This document shows, in pieces, positions 1 to 6,111 of a DNA stretch of 6,750 bases. Under the pieces are notes generated by a model. The model was given only the letters and a program-made list of their open reading frames with translations. It ran no database searches and was not told the origin of the DNA. This stretch comes from Agathobacter sp. GTDB taxonomy: Bacteria > Bacillota_A > Clostridia > Lachnospirales > Lachnospiraceae. Made by a program: the position numbers and the translations under genes. The DNA lies in NCBI GenBank assembly GCA_017936725.1, contig JAGBEZ010000059.1, forward strand, positions 1-6,750, written 5' to 3'. The number at the start of each line of letters is the position of its first letter. Within the stretch, counting starts at the first letter, position 1.

Positions 1-386
1 CTACACAAAGTATACGAAAAAGAATTGGCAGACCATGCTTTGGGCAAATTTTATTTCGTATGTAATATAATGATTTCTAATTGGAATACTTCTCCGAACT
101 GGAGCCGATTTCAATTAAGAACATGATACAAGGCTGGAGGCTGCACCTAGAATCATGTGGGAAAATACACATATCGTGTAATGAAAAGTTCGTATATAGT
201 GCAGAGCAGTTGTATCATTTGTCTGCTTGTTCACATCATACAAAGAGACTACTGGTTTGGCAAGAGAAATGCGAAAAATGAAAAAAACTTTGTGAAACCT
301 GCAAGATTTCAAGGGCATAAAATTTAGCAGGTTTTACAAATTATTACCGAGTTTTTAGAAAGATTGCATCTAGGAGATTTTCTTTA
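1..386. other. Left-edge region without a supportable gene
   Basis: I see no convincing gene here. Three short open stretches enter from the left edge and stop at 126, 70 and 65, so any of them could be the tail of a rightward gene cut by the window, but none has a recognisable motif. A 66-codon rightward frame (81-281) begins only at TTG, has no Shine-Dalgarno sequence before that TTG or before its first ATG at 123, and resembles no family I know. An overlapping leftward frame (115-318) is equally weak. The stretch is AT-rich and contains the inverted repeat listed separately. It may be plain intergenic DNA or the decayed end of a gene. Confidence 0.5.
289..340. repeat. Long inverted repeat (14-bp arms, 24-nt loop)
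   Basis: TTTGTGAAACCTGC at 289-302 pairs with GCAGGTTTTACAAA at 327-340 over all 14 positions, with one G-U pair. On the minus strand the repeat is followed after one base by a run of seven T (281-287), so it could act as a second, back-up terminator for the leftward phosphodiesterase transcript. The 24-nt loop is large for an efficient intrinsic terminator. On the plus strand only a weak T-rich tail follows. It could instead be a leftover of a small mobile element. The pairing is seen directly; the role is a guess. Confidence 0.5.
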
Positions 387-414
387 ATAAAAAAGGGGAG
401 TGTCAACTCCCCTT
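387..414 (-). terminator. Intrinsic terminator of the MFS-GDPD operon
   Basis: AAGGGGAGT at 393-401 and ACTCCCCTT at 406-414 form a perfect 9-bp GC-rich stem with a 4-nt loop. Read on the minus strand, the stem runs into a T-rich tract (TTTTTTATT, A-rich on the plus strand at 386-394). It lies 13 bases past the phosphodiesterase stop codon, the expected place for the end of the leftward transcript. Confidence 0.9.
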
Positions 415-427
415 GTGCTTATTATCA

Positions 428-1249
428 TTATAGTATGCAACTATCAAAGATGAAGAGGTCGAACTTGTTCTCTTTCGCCTTTTCATATTCTTTTACGCTT
501 TTAATCGTATAGCAAATGGAGAGGCCTCCAAGTGCTTTACAGGTGCGTCTAGAAATATTGTTTGCATGTTTGTGGTTATATGCAATAAAGTCTGGACGCG
601 TCAAAAAGTTAAAAGGTAAAAAGGAAAGAAGCATAAATAATACGTTTCCTTTGTATTTTTTGCTTCGGAAGAATTCTTCGCACAACTGACCACGTAATAC
701 ATCTGGTCGGTTTTTGCGATACCAGAGTAGTGCAAGTGGGTGGAAACTTTCGATACAATATACGCCTTTGTAATTCTTTAATACTTCGTTTGCATATTGG
801 CAAACGCGTGTCTGTGCACGGTCTAGTTTAAATTCCAGGATGAACGGTACTTTTCCATCGACGATTTCAAGAAACTGCTCAAAGGTAGGAATGGTCTGGT
901 CGGAGTTTAGAAGTTTCATCTTCTGGAGTTCTTCTAATGTATAATCCCAAACTTTTCCATCTACGCCACAGATTCTCTTTAAAGAAGCATCGTGGAATAC
1001 GACTAATTTTTCATCTTTACTAAGTTGTACATCTAGTTCGATGCCATATCCTGCATCGACGGCTTTTTGAAAAGCCGCCAATGAATTTTCAGGTGCATCA
1101 GAATCGTTGTCAAATAATCCGCGGTGTGCATAGTGCCATCCGAAAAATGGTGTACGGTCTGCTCGATTTATCATGCGAGGTGCAACCAAAAACAGATAGA
1201 CAAGTACCAGCACTCCGAGTGTAATAAGAATGTTTACCAATAGGTCCAT
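428..1249 (-). CDS. Membrane-anchored glycerophosphodiester phosphodiesterase (GDPD family)
   Basis: This 273-aa enzyme should hydrolyse glycerophosphodiesters, the deacylated backbones of phospholipids or teichoic-acid glycerol phosphates, to glycerol 3-phosphate and an alcohol. The GDPD active-site set is complete: HRG at 42-44, PEN at 53-55, ELD at 71-73 (the metal-binding E-x-D), HD at 86-87 and the later acidic residue in LEFK at 138-141. The TIM-barrel end (about 243-273) is recognisable but divergent, with FIFDS replacing the usual DGIITD-like strand. Residues 5-24 form one hydrophobic segment, followed by R25, R29 and R32. By the positive-inside rule the catalytic domain would therefore face the cytoplasm. 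The ATG is preceded by GAGGG at a good distance. The gene starts 32 nt after the MFS gene with no terminator between, so the two are probably co-transcribed. The exact substrate cannot be read from sequence. The stop TAA is followed in frame by TGA, TAA and TAA. Confidence 0.93.
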   Translation of the reverse strand: MDLLVNILITLGVLVLVYLFLVAPRMINRADRTPFFGWHYAHRGLFDNDSDAPENSLAAFQKAVDAGYGIELDVQLSKDEKLVVFHDASLKRICGVDGKVWDYTLEELQKMKLLNSDQTIPTFEQFLEIVDGKVPFILEFKLDRAQTRVCQYANEVLKNYKGVYCIESFHPLALLWYRKNRPDVLRGQLCEEFFRSKKYKGNVLFMLLSFLPFNFLTRPDFIAYNHKHANNISRRTCKALGGLSICYTIKSVKEYEKAKENKFDLFIFDSCIL

Positions 1250-1281
1250 TCGAAATCCCTCATTTCCTGTGTAAGATAAGC

Positions 1282-2571
1282 TTAGTCGTCAACGTCTAAG
1301 TTCTCTAAAGCACTTTTCTTTTTCACTGGTTTAGAATCCCCGTGTCTTACCTGACACATGGTGATGATAGCAAGGATACAGAATACTACCGAATATGGGA
1401 ATAAAGTTCTGTAGCCTACGTTTTCTAATAACCAACCAGAAAGAATTGGTGTGATAACCTGTGCAGTCATGGAGAAGGTGTAGTATAAACCAGTATATTT
1501 ACCAACGTCACCAGCAGAGGCGATTTCTACTACCATTGGGTAAGAGTTTACGCCGATAGCGGCCCATGCAAAACCGATGATACAGAAGAATACTACCATG
1601 ACTGGATGGTATTCGTTGAATAAGCCTGCGGCGAAGAAACATGCGCCTAATAATACAACACCGATGATAATGGTTTTCTTGCGTCCGATGTTACTTGCAA
1701 TCGAACCGATTGGAATGTAGCTGATGATAGCAGCAACCGTAGCTACTAATAAACAGTCAGCATATCCACCGCCTTCTAAGCCCCAAACTTCCACAGCATA
1801 ACGTGAGAAAGCAGTGGTAACTGCGTTATATGCGATAAACCAGAAGGCTACCGATGCAAGGATGAAGCAAAGGCTTCGGAATACATCTTTTGGAAGTTTT
1901 TTGCCAGCGTTTTCATTTGAAGGTTCTTCTTCGGTTACAAGGCCTTCCGCAAGTTCTAATTCTTCTCTTTCTTTACGAAGTTTGTTTTCTTTAATCGTAA
2001 GGAAAAGAAGGATTACACTGATTGCCATTACTACACCGATTGCCATAAAGAGTGGGAAGTAGTTTGGCTTGTCCCCTTTGGCTACGAGGACTTTTATCAT
2101 GATAAGTGTATAAACACCACCAACAGCACCCATTAAGTTGATAACGGCATTTGCTTTACTACGAAGTGGCTTTGGAGTAAGGTCTGGCATCAAAGCAACT
2201 GCAGGTGAACGATAGGTACCCATACTGATAAGTACGAGGAATAATCCACCTATGAACAGCACCATATTTGCTGTGTTATCTGCGATTGGAAGGATAACCA
2301 AAAGTGTACATGCAAGCGCAGTACCGATTAAGATAAACGGCATACGTCTACCGATTTTGGAATTTACCTTATCGGAAAGGGAACCAAAGATAGGAAGCAA
2401 AAACAGTGCCAATACATTGTCTGCTGCCATGATTGCACCTGTGATGGTTTCTCCCAAACCAAAGGTGTTTTTCAAAATAAGCGGTATTACGTTGTCATAC
2501 ATCTGCCAGAAGGCACTGATGGACATAAATGCAAGACCAATGAGCACCGTTCTCTTGTAATTTAATTTCAT
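1282..2571 (-). CDS. MFS transporter, GPH/SLC45-like (sugar-cation symporter type)
   Basis: This 429-aa integral membrane protein has about twelve hydrophobic segments in two halves, split by a charged cytoplasmic loop (about 194-228, rich in E and K), the normal MFS plan. The loop between TM2 and TM3 carries a GSLSDK...GRRMP signature (63-78), and the second half has the matching SNIGRKK (293-299). The MPDLTPKPLRSKANA segment (128-142) is typical of the SLC45/GPH-like bacterial group, whose characterised members mostly move sugars or glycosides with H+ or Na+. The substrate here is unknown. The start is the ATG at 2569-2571, with AAGGAG about 8 nt upstream. It is the first gene of a two-gene leftward operon with the phosphodiesterase, so a glycerophosphodiester or related solute is a tempting substrate, but that is inference. 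The C-terminus ends in a short charged tail. Confidence 0.9.
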   Translation of the reverse strand: MKLNYKRTVLIGLAFMSISAFWQMYDNVIPLILKNTFGLGETITGAIMAADNVLALFLLPIFGSLSDKVNSKIGRRMPFILIGTALACTLLVILPIADNTANMVLFIGGLFLVLISMGTYRSPAVALMPDLTPKPLRSKANAVINLMGAVGGVYTLIMIKVLVAKGDKPNYFPLFMAIGVVMAISVILLFLTIKENKLRKEREELELAEGLVTEEEPSNENAGKKLPKDVFRSLCFILASVAFWFIAYNAVTTAFSRYAVEVWGLEGGGYADCLLVATVAAIISYIPIGSIASNIGRKKTIIIGVVLLGACFFAAGLFNEYHPVMVVFFCIIGFAWAAIGVNSYPMVVEIASAGDVGKYTGLYYTFSMTAQVITPILSGWLLENVGYRTLFPYSVVFCILAIITMCQVRHGDSKPVKKKSALENLDVDD

Positions 2572-2607
2572 TTTTATTTCTCCTTATAATAAGTATAATA
2601 CAAAACC

Positions 2608-2613
2608 ATTATA
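2608..2613 (-). promoter_or_regulatory. -10 element of the MFS-GDPD operon promoter
   Basis: Read on the minus strand this is a perfect TATAAT, which would place the transcript start near 2601 with a leader of about 30 nt ending in the AAGGAG ribosome binding site. At 17-bp spacing the -35 position (2631-2636) reads TTTCCT, a poor match. The combination of a good -10 and a weak -35 suggests the promoter needs an activator. Confidence 0.5.
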
Positions 2614-2644
2614 CATGATTTGGACATAAAAGGAAATTGACAGA

Positions 2645-2666
2645 TGTGTAAATTTTCTTTTACACA
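2645..2666. promoter_or_regulatory. 22-bp perfect palindrome, candidate regulator binding site
   Basis: TGTGTAAA (2645-2652) and TTTACACA (2659-2666) are exact inverted repeats separated by 6 bp. The site is centred about 55 bp upstream of the predicted MFS transcript start, just beyond its weak -35, a classic activator position. It also lies 16 bp from the -35 of the tRNA-Leu promoter. It does not fit CRP/FNR (wrong spacing) or a CcpA cre site. No regulator gene is in the window. Confidence 0.45.
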
Positions 2667-2682
2667 AATTGGGTAAAGTGTC

Positions 2683-2711
2683 TTGATTTTGATGTTTGAA
2701 AATGGTAATAT
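2683..2711 (+). promoter_or_regulatory. Promoter of tRNA-Leu
   Basis: TTGATT at 2683-2688 and TAATAT at 2706-2711 are separated by 17 bp, each one or two bases from the sigma-A consensus. The predicted start is near 2718, giving a short 5' leader before the tRNA at 2755, to be removed by RNase P. Confidence 0.65.
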
Positions 2712-2754
2712 ATCTTTTGCTGATGCATATCTTATATATGTGTTAACTGAATAT

Positions 2755-2834
2755 GCGGATATGGCGGAACTGGCAGACGCGCCAGATTTAGGTTCTGGTG
2801 GGAGACCGTGCAGGTTCGATTCCTGTTATCCGCA
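2755..2834 (+). tRNA. tRNA-Leu (anticodon UAG)
   Basis: The cloverleaf can be folded by eye. The acceptor stem GCGGATA (2755-2761) pairs with TATCCGC (2827-2833), and the discriminator is A2834. The anticodon stem CCAGA/TCTGG (2782-2786/2794-2798) encloses the loop TTTAGGT with anticodon TAG at 2789-2791, reading CUN leucine codons. A class II variable arm (2799-2809) is present but short at 11 nt. The T arm is 2810-2826 with loop TTCGATT. The 3' CCA is not encoded (the genome has CGA after the discriminator), so it must be added after transcription. It is a lone tRNA with its own promoter and terminator. Confidence 0.97.
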
Positions 2835-2845
2835 CGAATGAAATG

Positions 2846-2879
2846 GGCTGTTGCAATTAGATTTGTAGCAGCCTTTTTT
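2846..2879 (+). terminator. Intrinsic terminator after tRNA-Leu
   Basis: GGCTGTTGCAA (2846-2856) and TTGTAGCAGCC (2863-2873) form an 11-bp stem with two G-U pairs and a 6-nt loop, followed by six T (2874-2879). It begins 11 nt after the tRNA and separates it from the downstream TIR gene, which therefore depends on its own promoter. Confidence 0.9.
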
Positions 2880-2903
2880 CTGTTAGAAATGTTGACAAGA
2901 GAA

Positions 2904-2933
2904 TTGCAGATTGTATCTAAGCAGTGGTATAAT
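2904..2933 (+). promoter_or_regulatory. Promoter of the TIR-NB-ARC-TPR gene
   Basis: A perfect extended -10, TGGTATAAT (2925-2933), has TTGCAG at 18-bp spacing as its -35 (2904-2909), with a predicted start near 2940. An overlapping alternative is TTGACA at 2892-2897 with TATCTA at 2914-2919 (16 bp, start near 2926). Either way transcription begins after 2911, so the long frame's TTG at 2911 cannot be its translation start. Confidence 0.7.
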
Positions 2934-2970
2934 CATGGAAATGCAAAAGAATGAAACTAGGGGTATCAAG

Positions 2971-5433
2971 ATGGAATACGATGTTTTTATCAGTTATAAC
3001 AGTTCGGATAAATGGGTTGCGGATGCAGTGTGTCATTTTATAGAATGTCGCAAACTGCGTTGTTTTATAGCTCCTCGCGATATTACACCACCAGACTGGG
3101 CTGCGAGCATTACCAGAGCCATTGAACATTCGAGAGCCTTTGTAGTGATTATAAGTGAGCGTTCGATTGCTTCGAATGAGGTGGCAAAAGAAATTACTTT
3201 GGCAACGCGCATGAGCAATTATATTTTTCCATTTCGAGTGGAAGCTGCCCAGATGGACGAAAGAATGACCTATCATCTGTCTGCTTTTCACTGGATTGAT
3301 GCGATTGAGCCACCGATGGAGCAACGCATCAATGAGTTAGCGGATCGCATTGTAGCCTCCTTAAATGGTGCAACAGATAATATAGAATATATGGGGATTC
3401 CTTCGAACTGCAATAAGAATCAGTATCGATTGATTGAAAAAAATGAAGCACCACGTATGGAATTTATCGGAAGAGAAGAAGAACTGCAAGAAATAGAAGA
3501 GGCTTTTGCGGGTGGTTCCAATAGCGTGTTTCTTACCGGTATGGGTGGAATTGGGAAAAGTGAAATCGCTAAAATGTATGCGAAAAAACATAAAAGCGAA
3601 TACGATACTATTATTTTTGCGAATTACGAATCGGATTTGAAACAGTTGATTGCCAGTGATCAGGCGATTCCTGTTGAAAATTTGTCAAGAGCGGTTGCAG
3701 CAGGCGGGCAAGCAGAAACTTTAGATGATTACTACGAACGAAAAATGAATGTGTTGCGTAAAATCATGAATCGTAACACCTTACTCATCATTGATAACTT
3801 TGATGTTGAAGGGGACGACGAAATGGATGATATTTTGTCGTTGCCTTGCCATATCATTTGGACTACAAGAACGGATTTTTCGTCGTGGGGATTTGAAACT
3901 GTTTTGGTAGGTCCGTTTCAGGAAATCGAAACCTTAGTGGCGTTATATGAAAAGATAGATCGTCCACATAAGGAAGAAGCGGAACAGGAAGCAATAAGAA
4001 AAATCATAGAACTGTTGGAGTATCACACATTTGCAGTGAGTTTGACTGCGGCTCAGGCGAAAGCGGCCCATATGAAACCAACTCAGATGTATCAAAAACT
4101 TTCCACAGAGGGATTAGAAATACAGACTTCTAGCGGATTTGTTCGTGACAAAAAAGATAGACGTAAAATGACCGCCTATATGTATATAGAAAAACTGTTT
4201 GATTTTGGAAAAATATCGGATGCGTCTTTACAATTGATGCGTTTTATGGGCGTGACACCTAGAGAAGGTGTGGATGTAGGCATTTTCATGGAGTGTACGG
4301 GAATTGATGATTATGGAATCATTGATGATTTGATTTCCAAAAACTGGATTCGCTATGATGAAGAAAATGACCGCATCAGTTTACATATGCTGATTCATGA
4401 AATGGTATGGAAACGTTTGACACCGACGGTGGAAAACTGTATGACGCTTTTGGCAGGCATTGATAGTAAAGTAAACAATGCTTGGAATATTAGTTATGAG
4501 GAAAACTGTCAAATGGAATCACTTGTGTATTCCGTTATGCACGCATTTGAAGAACCAACCAAAGAAAGCTTTGATTATTTTGAACATTTTGCAACGTTCT
4601 GCTGGATTCAGGGAAATTTTGATTTGTCTGAAGATTACGAAAAGAAATTATATCAGTTATCTTGTAAAGAATGGGGAGAATGGAGTGTTCATACGGGTGC
4701 TGCGGCTCTGCGTGTAGCAGCAGTGTATCATAATCAGGCAGACTATGCATCTGCAAGACCTTGGTATGAAAAAGGATATGAAATACAAAACCAGGTAGCC
4801 CCAGATACTTCCGAAAATGCACAAGCCATGGGAAAAGTTGCCAGATGCTATGCACAGAATCACGATTATGAAATGTCAAAGCAGTTGTTTGAAAAAGCAT
4901 ATCATATTCAGGAAAAGATACTTAAAAAACATACGCAGGATGGGAATGCGGAAGGTATAAGAAAAGCAAATATAGAAGTATCTTTTATGCGTCAGAATCT
5001 TGGCAAGATATATGCGATTCAAGGAGAGGCGGATAAAGGATATGAAATGGCTTTGCCGTCTTATGAATTTCTAAAGACCGAGAAAAAAGAAGCTTCTCTT
5101 GTCATCTATGCGATGTTTACGATGGCGTATATTGTATATCGTCAGGGAAAATATGAAGAAGCGAGACATTTCTTAGAGGAAAGTATCGACCAAATGATTT
5201 ATTATCATGGAGAAGATAGAATTGATGTACTTTTGTTTCGCGAGAGTCTAGGAGATTGTGAGATGAACGATCACAATTTCGAATCGGCAAGAAAAATGTA
5301 TCTTAAGGTTTTAACAGATCGAGAAAGACTCTTCCCATCGGATGTAAAGTCCATCCAGCGTCTGGAAGAAAAATACGAAAAAGCAAAGGCAGAAGTACCA
5401 GAGCATTATGAAATGTCTGTCATGTGGAGTTAA
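2971..5433 (+). CDS. TIR / NB-ARC (STAND NTPase) / TPR protein, candidate NLR-like antiphage sensor
   Basis: The open frame reaches back to a TTG at 2911, but I choose the ATG at 2971. AGGGG (2959-2963) sits 7 nt before it, the promoter -10 lies at 2928-2933, and the TIR fold starts at once (YDVFISY at residues 3-9). This gives 820 aa. Domains in order: a TIR domain (about 1-130) with IAPRDI (33-38) in the BB-loop region, and KEI at 73-75 whose E74 aligns with the catalytic glutamate of NAD+-cleaving TIRs such as SARM1; an NB-ARC/STAND NTPase (about 165-485) with GREEEL (167-172), Walker A GMGGIGKS (190-197), Walker B LLIIDNFD (271-278), the WTTR sensor (297-300), a degenerate GLPLA region (352-360) and a winged-helix segment ending in LHMLIHEMV (471-479); then TPR-like helical pairs (about 530-800), clearest at 577-606, 617-651, 671-702, 708-742 and 752-788. 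In related proteins the repeats sense a trigger, the NTPase assembles, and the TIR depletes or converts NAD+. No signal peptide or membrane segment is seen, so it is cytosolic. It is monocistronic. The defence role is inferred. Confidence 0.92.
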   Translation: MEYDVFISYNSSDKWVADAVCHFIECRKLRCFIAPRDITPPDWAASITRAIEHSRAFVVIISERSIASNEVAKEITLATRMSNYIFPFRVEAAQMDERMTYHLSAFHWIDAIEPPMEQRINELADRIVASLNGATDNIEYMGIPSNCNKNQYRLIEKNEAPRMEFIGREEELQEIEEAFAGGSNSVFLTGMGGIGKSEIAKMYAKKHKSEYDTIIFANYESDLKQLIASDQAIPVENLSRAVAAGGQAETLDDYYERKMNVLRKIMNRNTLLIIDNFDVEGDDEMDDILSLPCHIIWTTRTDFSSWGFETVLVGPFQEIETLVALYEKIDRPHKEEAEQEAIRKIIELLEYHTFAVSLTAAQAKAAHMKPTQMYQKLSTEGLEIQTSSGFVRDKKDRRKMTAYMYIEKLFDFGKISDASLQLMRFMGVTPREGVDVGIFMECTGIDDYGIIDDLISKNWIRYDEENDRISLHMLIHEMVWKRLTPTVENCMTLLAGIDSKVNNAWNISYEENCQMESLVYSVMHAFEEPTKESFDYFEHFATFCWIQGNFDLSEDYEKKLYQLSCKEWGEWSVHTGAAALRVAAVYHNQADYASARPWYEKGYEIQNQVAPDTSENAQAMGKVARCYAQNHDYEMSKQLFEKAYHIQEKILKKHTQDGNAEGIRKANIEVSFMRQNLGKIYAIQGEADKGYEMALPSYEFLKTEKKEASLVIYAMFTMAYIVYRQGKYEEARHFLEESIDQMIYYHGEDRIDVLLFRESLGDCEMNDHNFESARKMYLKVLTDRERLFPSDVKSIQRLEEKYEKAKAEVPEHYEMSVMWS

Positions 5434-5442
5434 AGATAAAAG

Positions 5443-5471
5443 AAAAGCTGTCACGATTGTGACAGCTTTTT
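5443..5471. terminator. Bidirectional terminator between the TIR gene and tRNA-Ile
   Basis: AAAAGCTGTCAC (5443-5454) and GTGACAGCTTTT (5459-5470) form a perfect 12-bp stem with a GATT loop. Rightward it ends in five T and starts 9 nt after the TIR gene stop. Leftward it ends in TTTTCTTTT and starts 3 nt after the tRNA-Ile 3' end. It therefore serves both convergent transcripts. Confidence 0.9.
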
Positions 5472-5474
5472 GAA

Positions 5475-5548
<74 letters not shown>

Positions 5549-5568
5549 ATTTGTTATGCAACAGTGAT

Positions 5569-5597
5569 ATATTATCCCTTTTTGGAGTAATCGTCAA
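5569..5597 (-). promoter_or_regulatory. Promoter of tRNA-Ile
   Basis: On the minus strand TTGACG (5597-5592) and TAATAT (5574-5569) are spaced by 17 bp, near-consensus sigma-A elements. The predicted start is near 5562, some 14 nt before the mature tRNA. Confidence 0.8.
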
Positions 5598-5617
5598 GAA
5601 TTTTTTTGTGAAAATTC
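5598..5617. repeat. AT-only inverted repeat between the 95-aa gene and tRNA-Ile
   Basis: GAATTTT (5598-5604) and AAAATTC (5611-5617) form a 7-bp stem with a 6-nt loop. No T tract follows on the minus strand, so it is at best a weak terminator for the leftward 95-aa gene, whose transcript may read through into tRNA-Ile. Confidence 0.35.
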
Positions 5618-5641
5618 GAAGATATTTTACTCATTGCGATA

Positions 5642-5929
5642 TTATAGGATTTTCTTAGACCACACATCTTTGTAGGTTTCGTATTGCTCGTTAATCCAGT
5701 CTACAATTTCCTTTTTTCCGTCTTCAGTAAATGGAGCTGTGTGCTCTAGTTTCAAAGAGGCATCTGTTTTATCAAATATATAGGGACCTGGCCATACCCA
5801 TGCATGGAAGTAAGGTTCACCTTCTTCCGGCTTTTCCTGTTTGATAAGAAAACGAAGTGGATTCATCCAGCCAGTAAAGTGTGTTTTTTTATAATAGTTT
5901 AAATTTAATGCTTCGTCGTAAGTGAGCAT
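5642..5929 (-). CDS. Small conserved-looking protein of unknown function (95 aa)
   Basis: I cannot assign a function. The ATG at 5927-5929 is preceded by GAGG at 8-nt spacing, and a plausible promoter lies upstream, so the gene is real despite its size. The protein is soluble, with no signal peptide or membrane segment, and is rich in aromatics and acidic residues. Notable segments are YKKTHFTGWMNPLRFLI (13-29), AWVWPGPYIFD (43-53) and PFTEDGKKEIVDWINEQY (66-83, a likely amphipathic helix). From memory it resembles a family of 90-100-aa Lachnospiraceae proteins sharing the WPGPY and FTEEG...V.DWLNEQY patterns, some carrying doubtful acetyltransferase names; I see no acetyl-CoA-binding motif here. 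It is divergent from the 6112 gene and lies upstream of tRNA-Ile on the same strand, without a strong terminator between. Confidence 0.8.
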   Translation of the reverse strand: MLTYDEALNLNYYKKTHFTGWMNPLRFLIKQEKPEEGEPYFHAWVWPGPYIFDKTDASLKLEHTAPFTEDGKKEIVDWINEQYETYKDVWSKKIL

Positions 5930-5994
5930 GTGTGATACCTCGCGATTATGTGATGTGGATTGGAAACCAAATTTGCGTGGCTTCGAATAGTCAT

Positions 5995-6024
5995 ATTATA
6001 TAGGATGTTATGGGGTTTCTGCAA
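5995..6024 (-). promoter_or_regulatory. Promoter of the 95-aa protein gene
   Basis: On the minus strand TTGCAG (6024-6019) and a perfect TATAAT (6000-5995) are spaced by 18 bp. The predicted start near 5988 gives a leader of about 58 nt ending in GAGG. It is divergent from the promoter of the gene at 6112. Confidence 0.6.
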
Positions 6025-6043
6025 TAAGGTAATTCTTTTTAAG

Positions 6044-6057
6044 CCAATCGCTATTGG
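6044..6057. promoter_or_regulatory. Small palindrome overlapping a -35 element, possible operator
   Basis: CCAAT (6044-6048) and ATTGG (6053-6057) are exact inverted repeats with a 4-bp centre, overlapping the -35 (6054-6059) of the rightward promoter. A related shorter palindrome, TTGG-AAA-CCAA, lies at 5960-5970 in the leader of the leftward gene. Short palindromes arise by chance, so this is tentative. Confidence 0.25.
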
Positions 6058-6082
6058 TGTTTTATGGAAAGTGTGTTATAAT
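6054..6082 (+). promoter_or_regulatory. Promoter of the right-edge gene
   Basis: TTGGTG (6054-6059) and a perfect TATAAT (6077-6082) are spaced by 17 bp, and the -10 is extended by TG at 6074-6075. The predicted start near 6089 gives a leader of about 23 nt containing the GAGGAG ribosome binding site (6099-6104). Confidence 0.7.
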
Positions 6083-6111
6083 TTGTGTAATTATAGGCGA
6101 GGAGAACAGAT

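Noticed and set aside
81..281. Rightward 66-aa open frame near the left edge
   Set aside because: TTG start with no ribosome binding site or promoter, no recognisable motif, and an AT-rich setting; kept only as part of the no-gene region.
115..318. Leftward 67-aa open frame
   Set aside because: No ribosome binding site, low-complexity composition, overlaps the inverted repeat, and lies beyond the operon terminator.
2252..2560. Rightward 102-aa frame inside the MFS gene
   Set aside because: Lies fully antisense to a clear membrane transporter and has no protein-like motif; shadow frame.
2645..2666. CRP/FNR or CcpA cre site
   Set aside because: Half-site sequence and spacing do not match either consensus.
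2911..2970. 20-residue N-terminal extension of the TIR protein
   Set aside because: It overlaps the promoter -10 and would not be in the transcript; the ribosome binding site and TIR start support 2971.
4535..4900. Leftward 121-aa frame inside the TPR part of the TIR gene
   Set aside because: Antisense to a clear TPR-coding frame, with no start signals; shadow frame.
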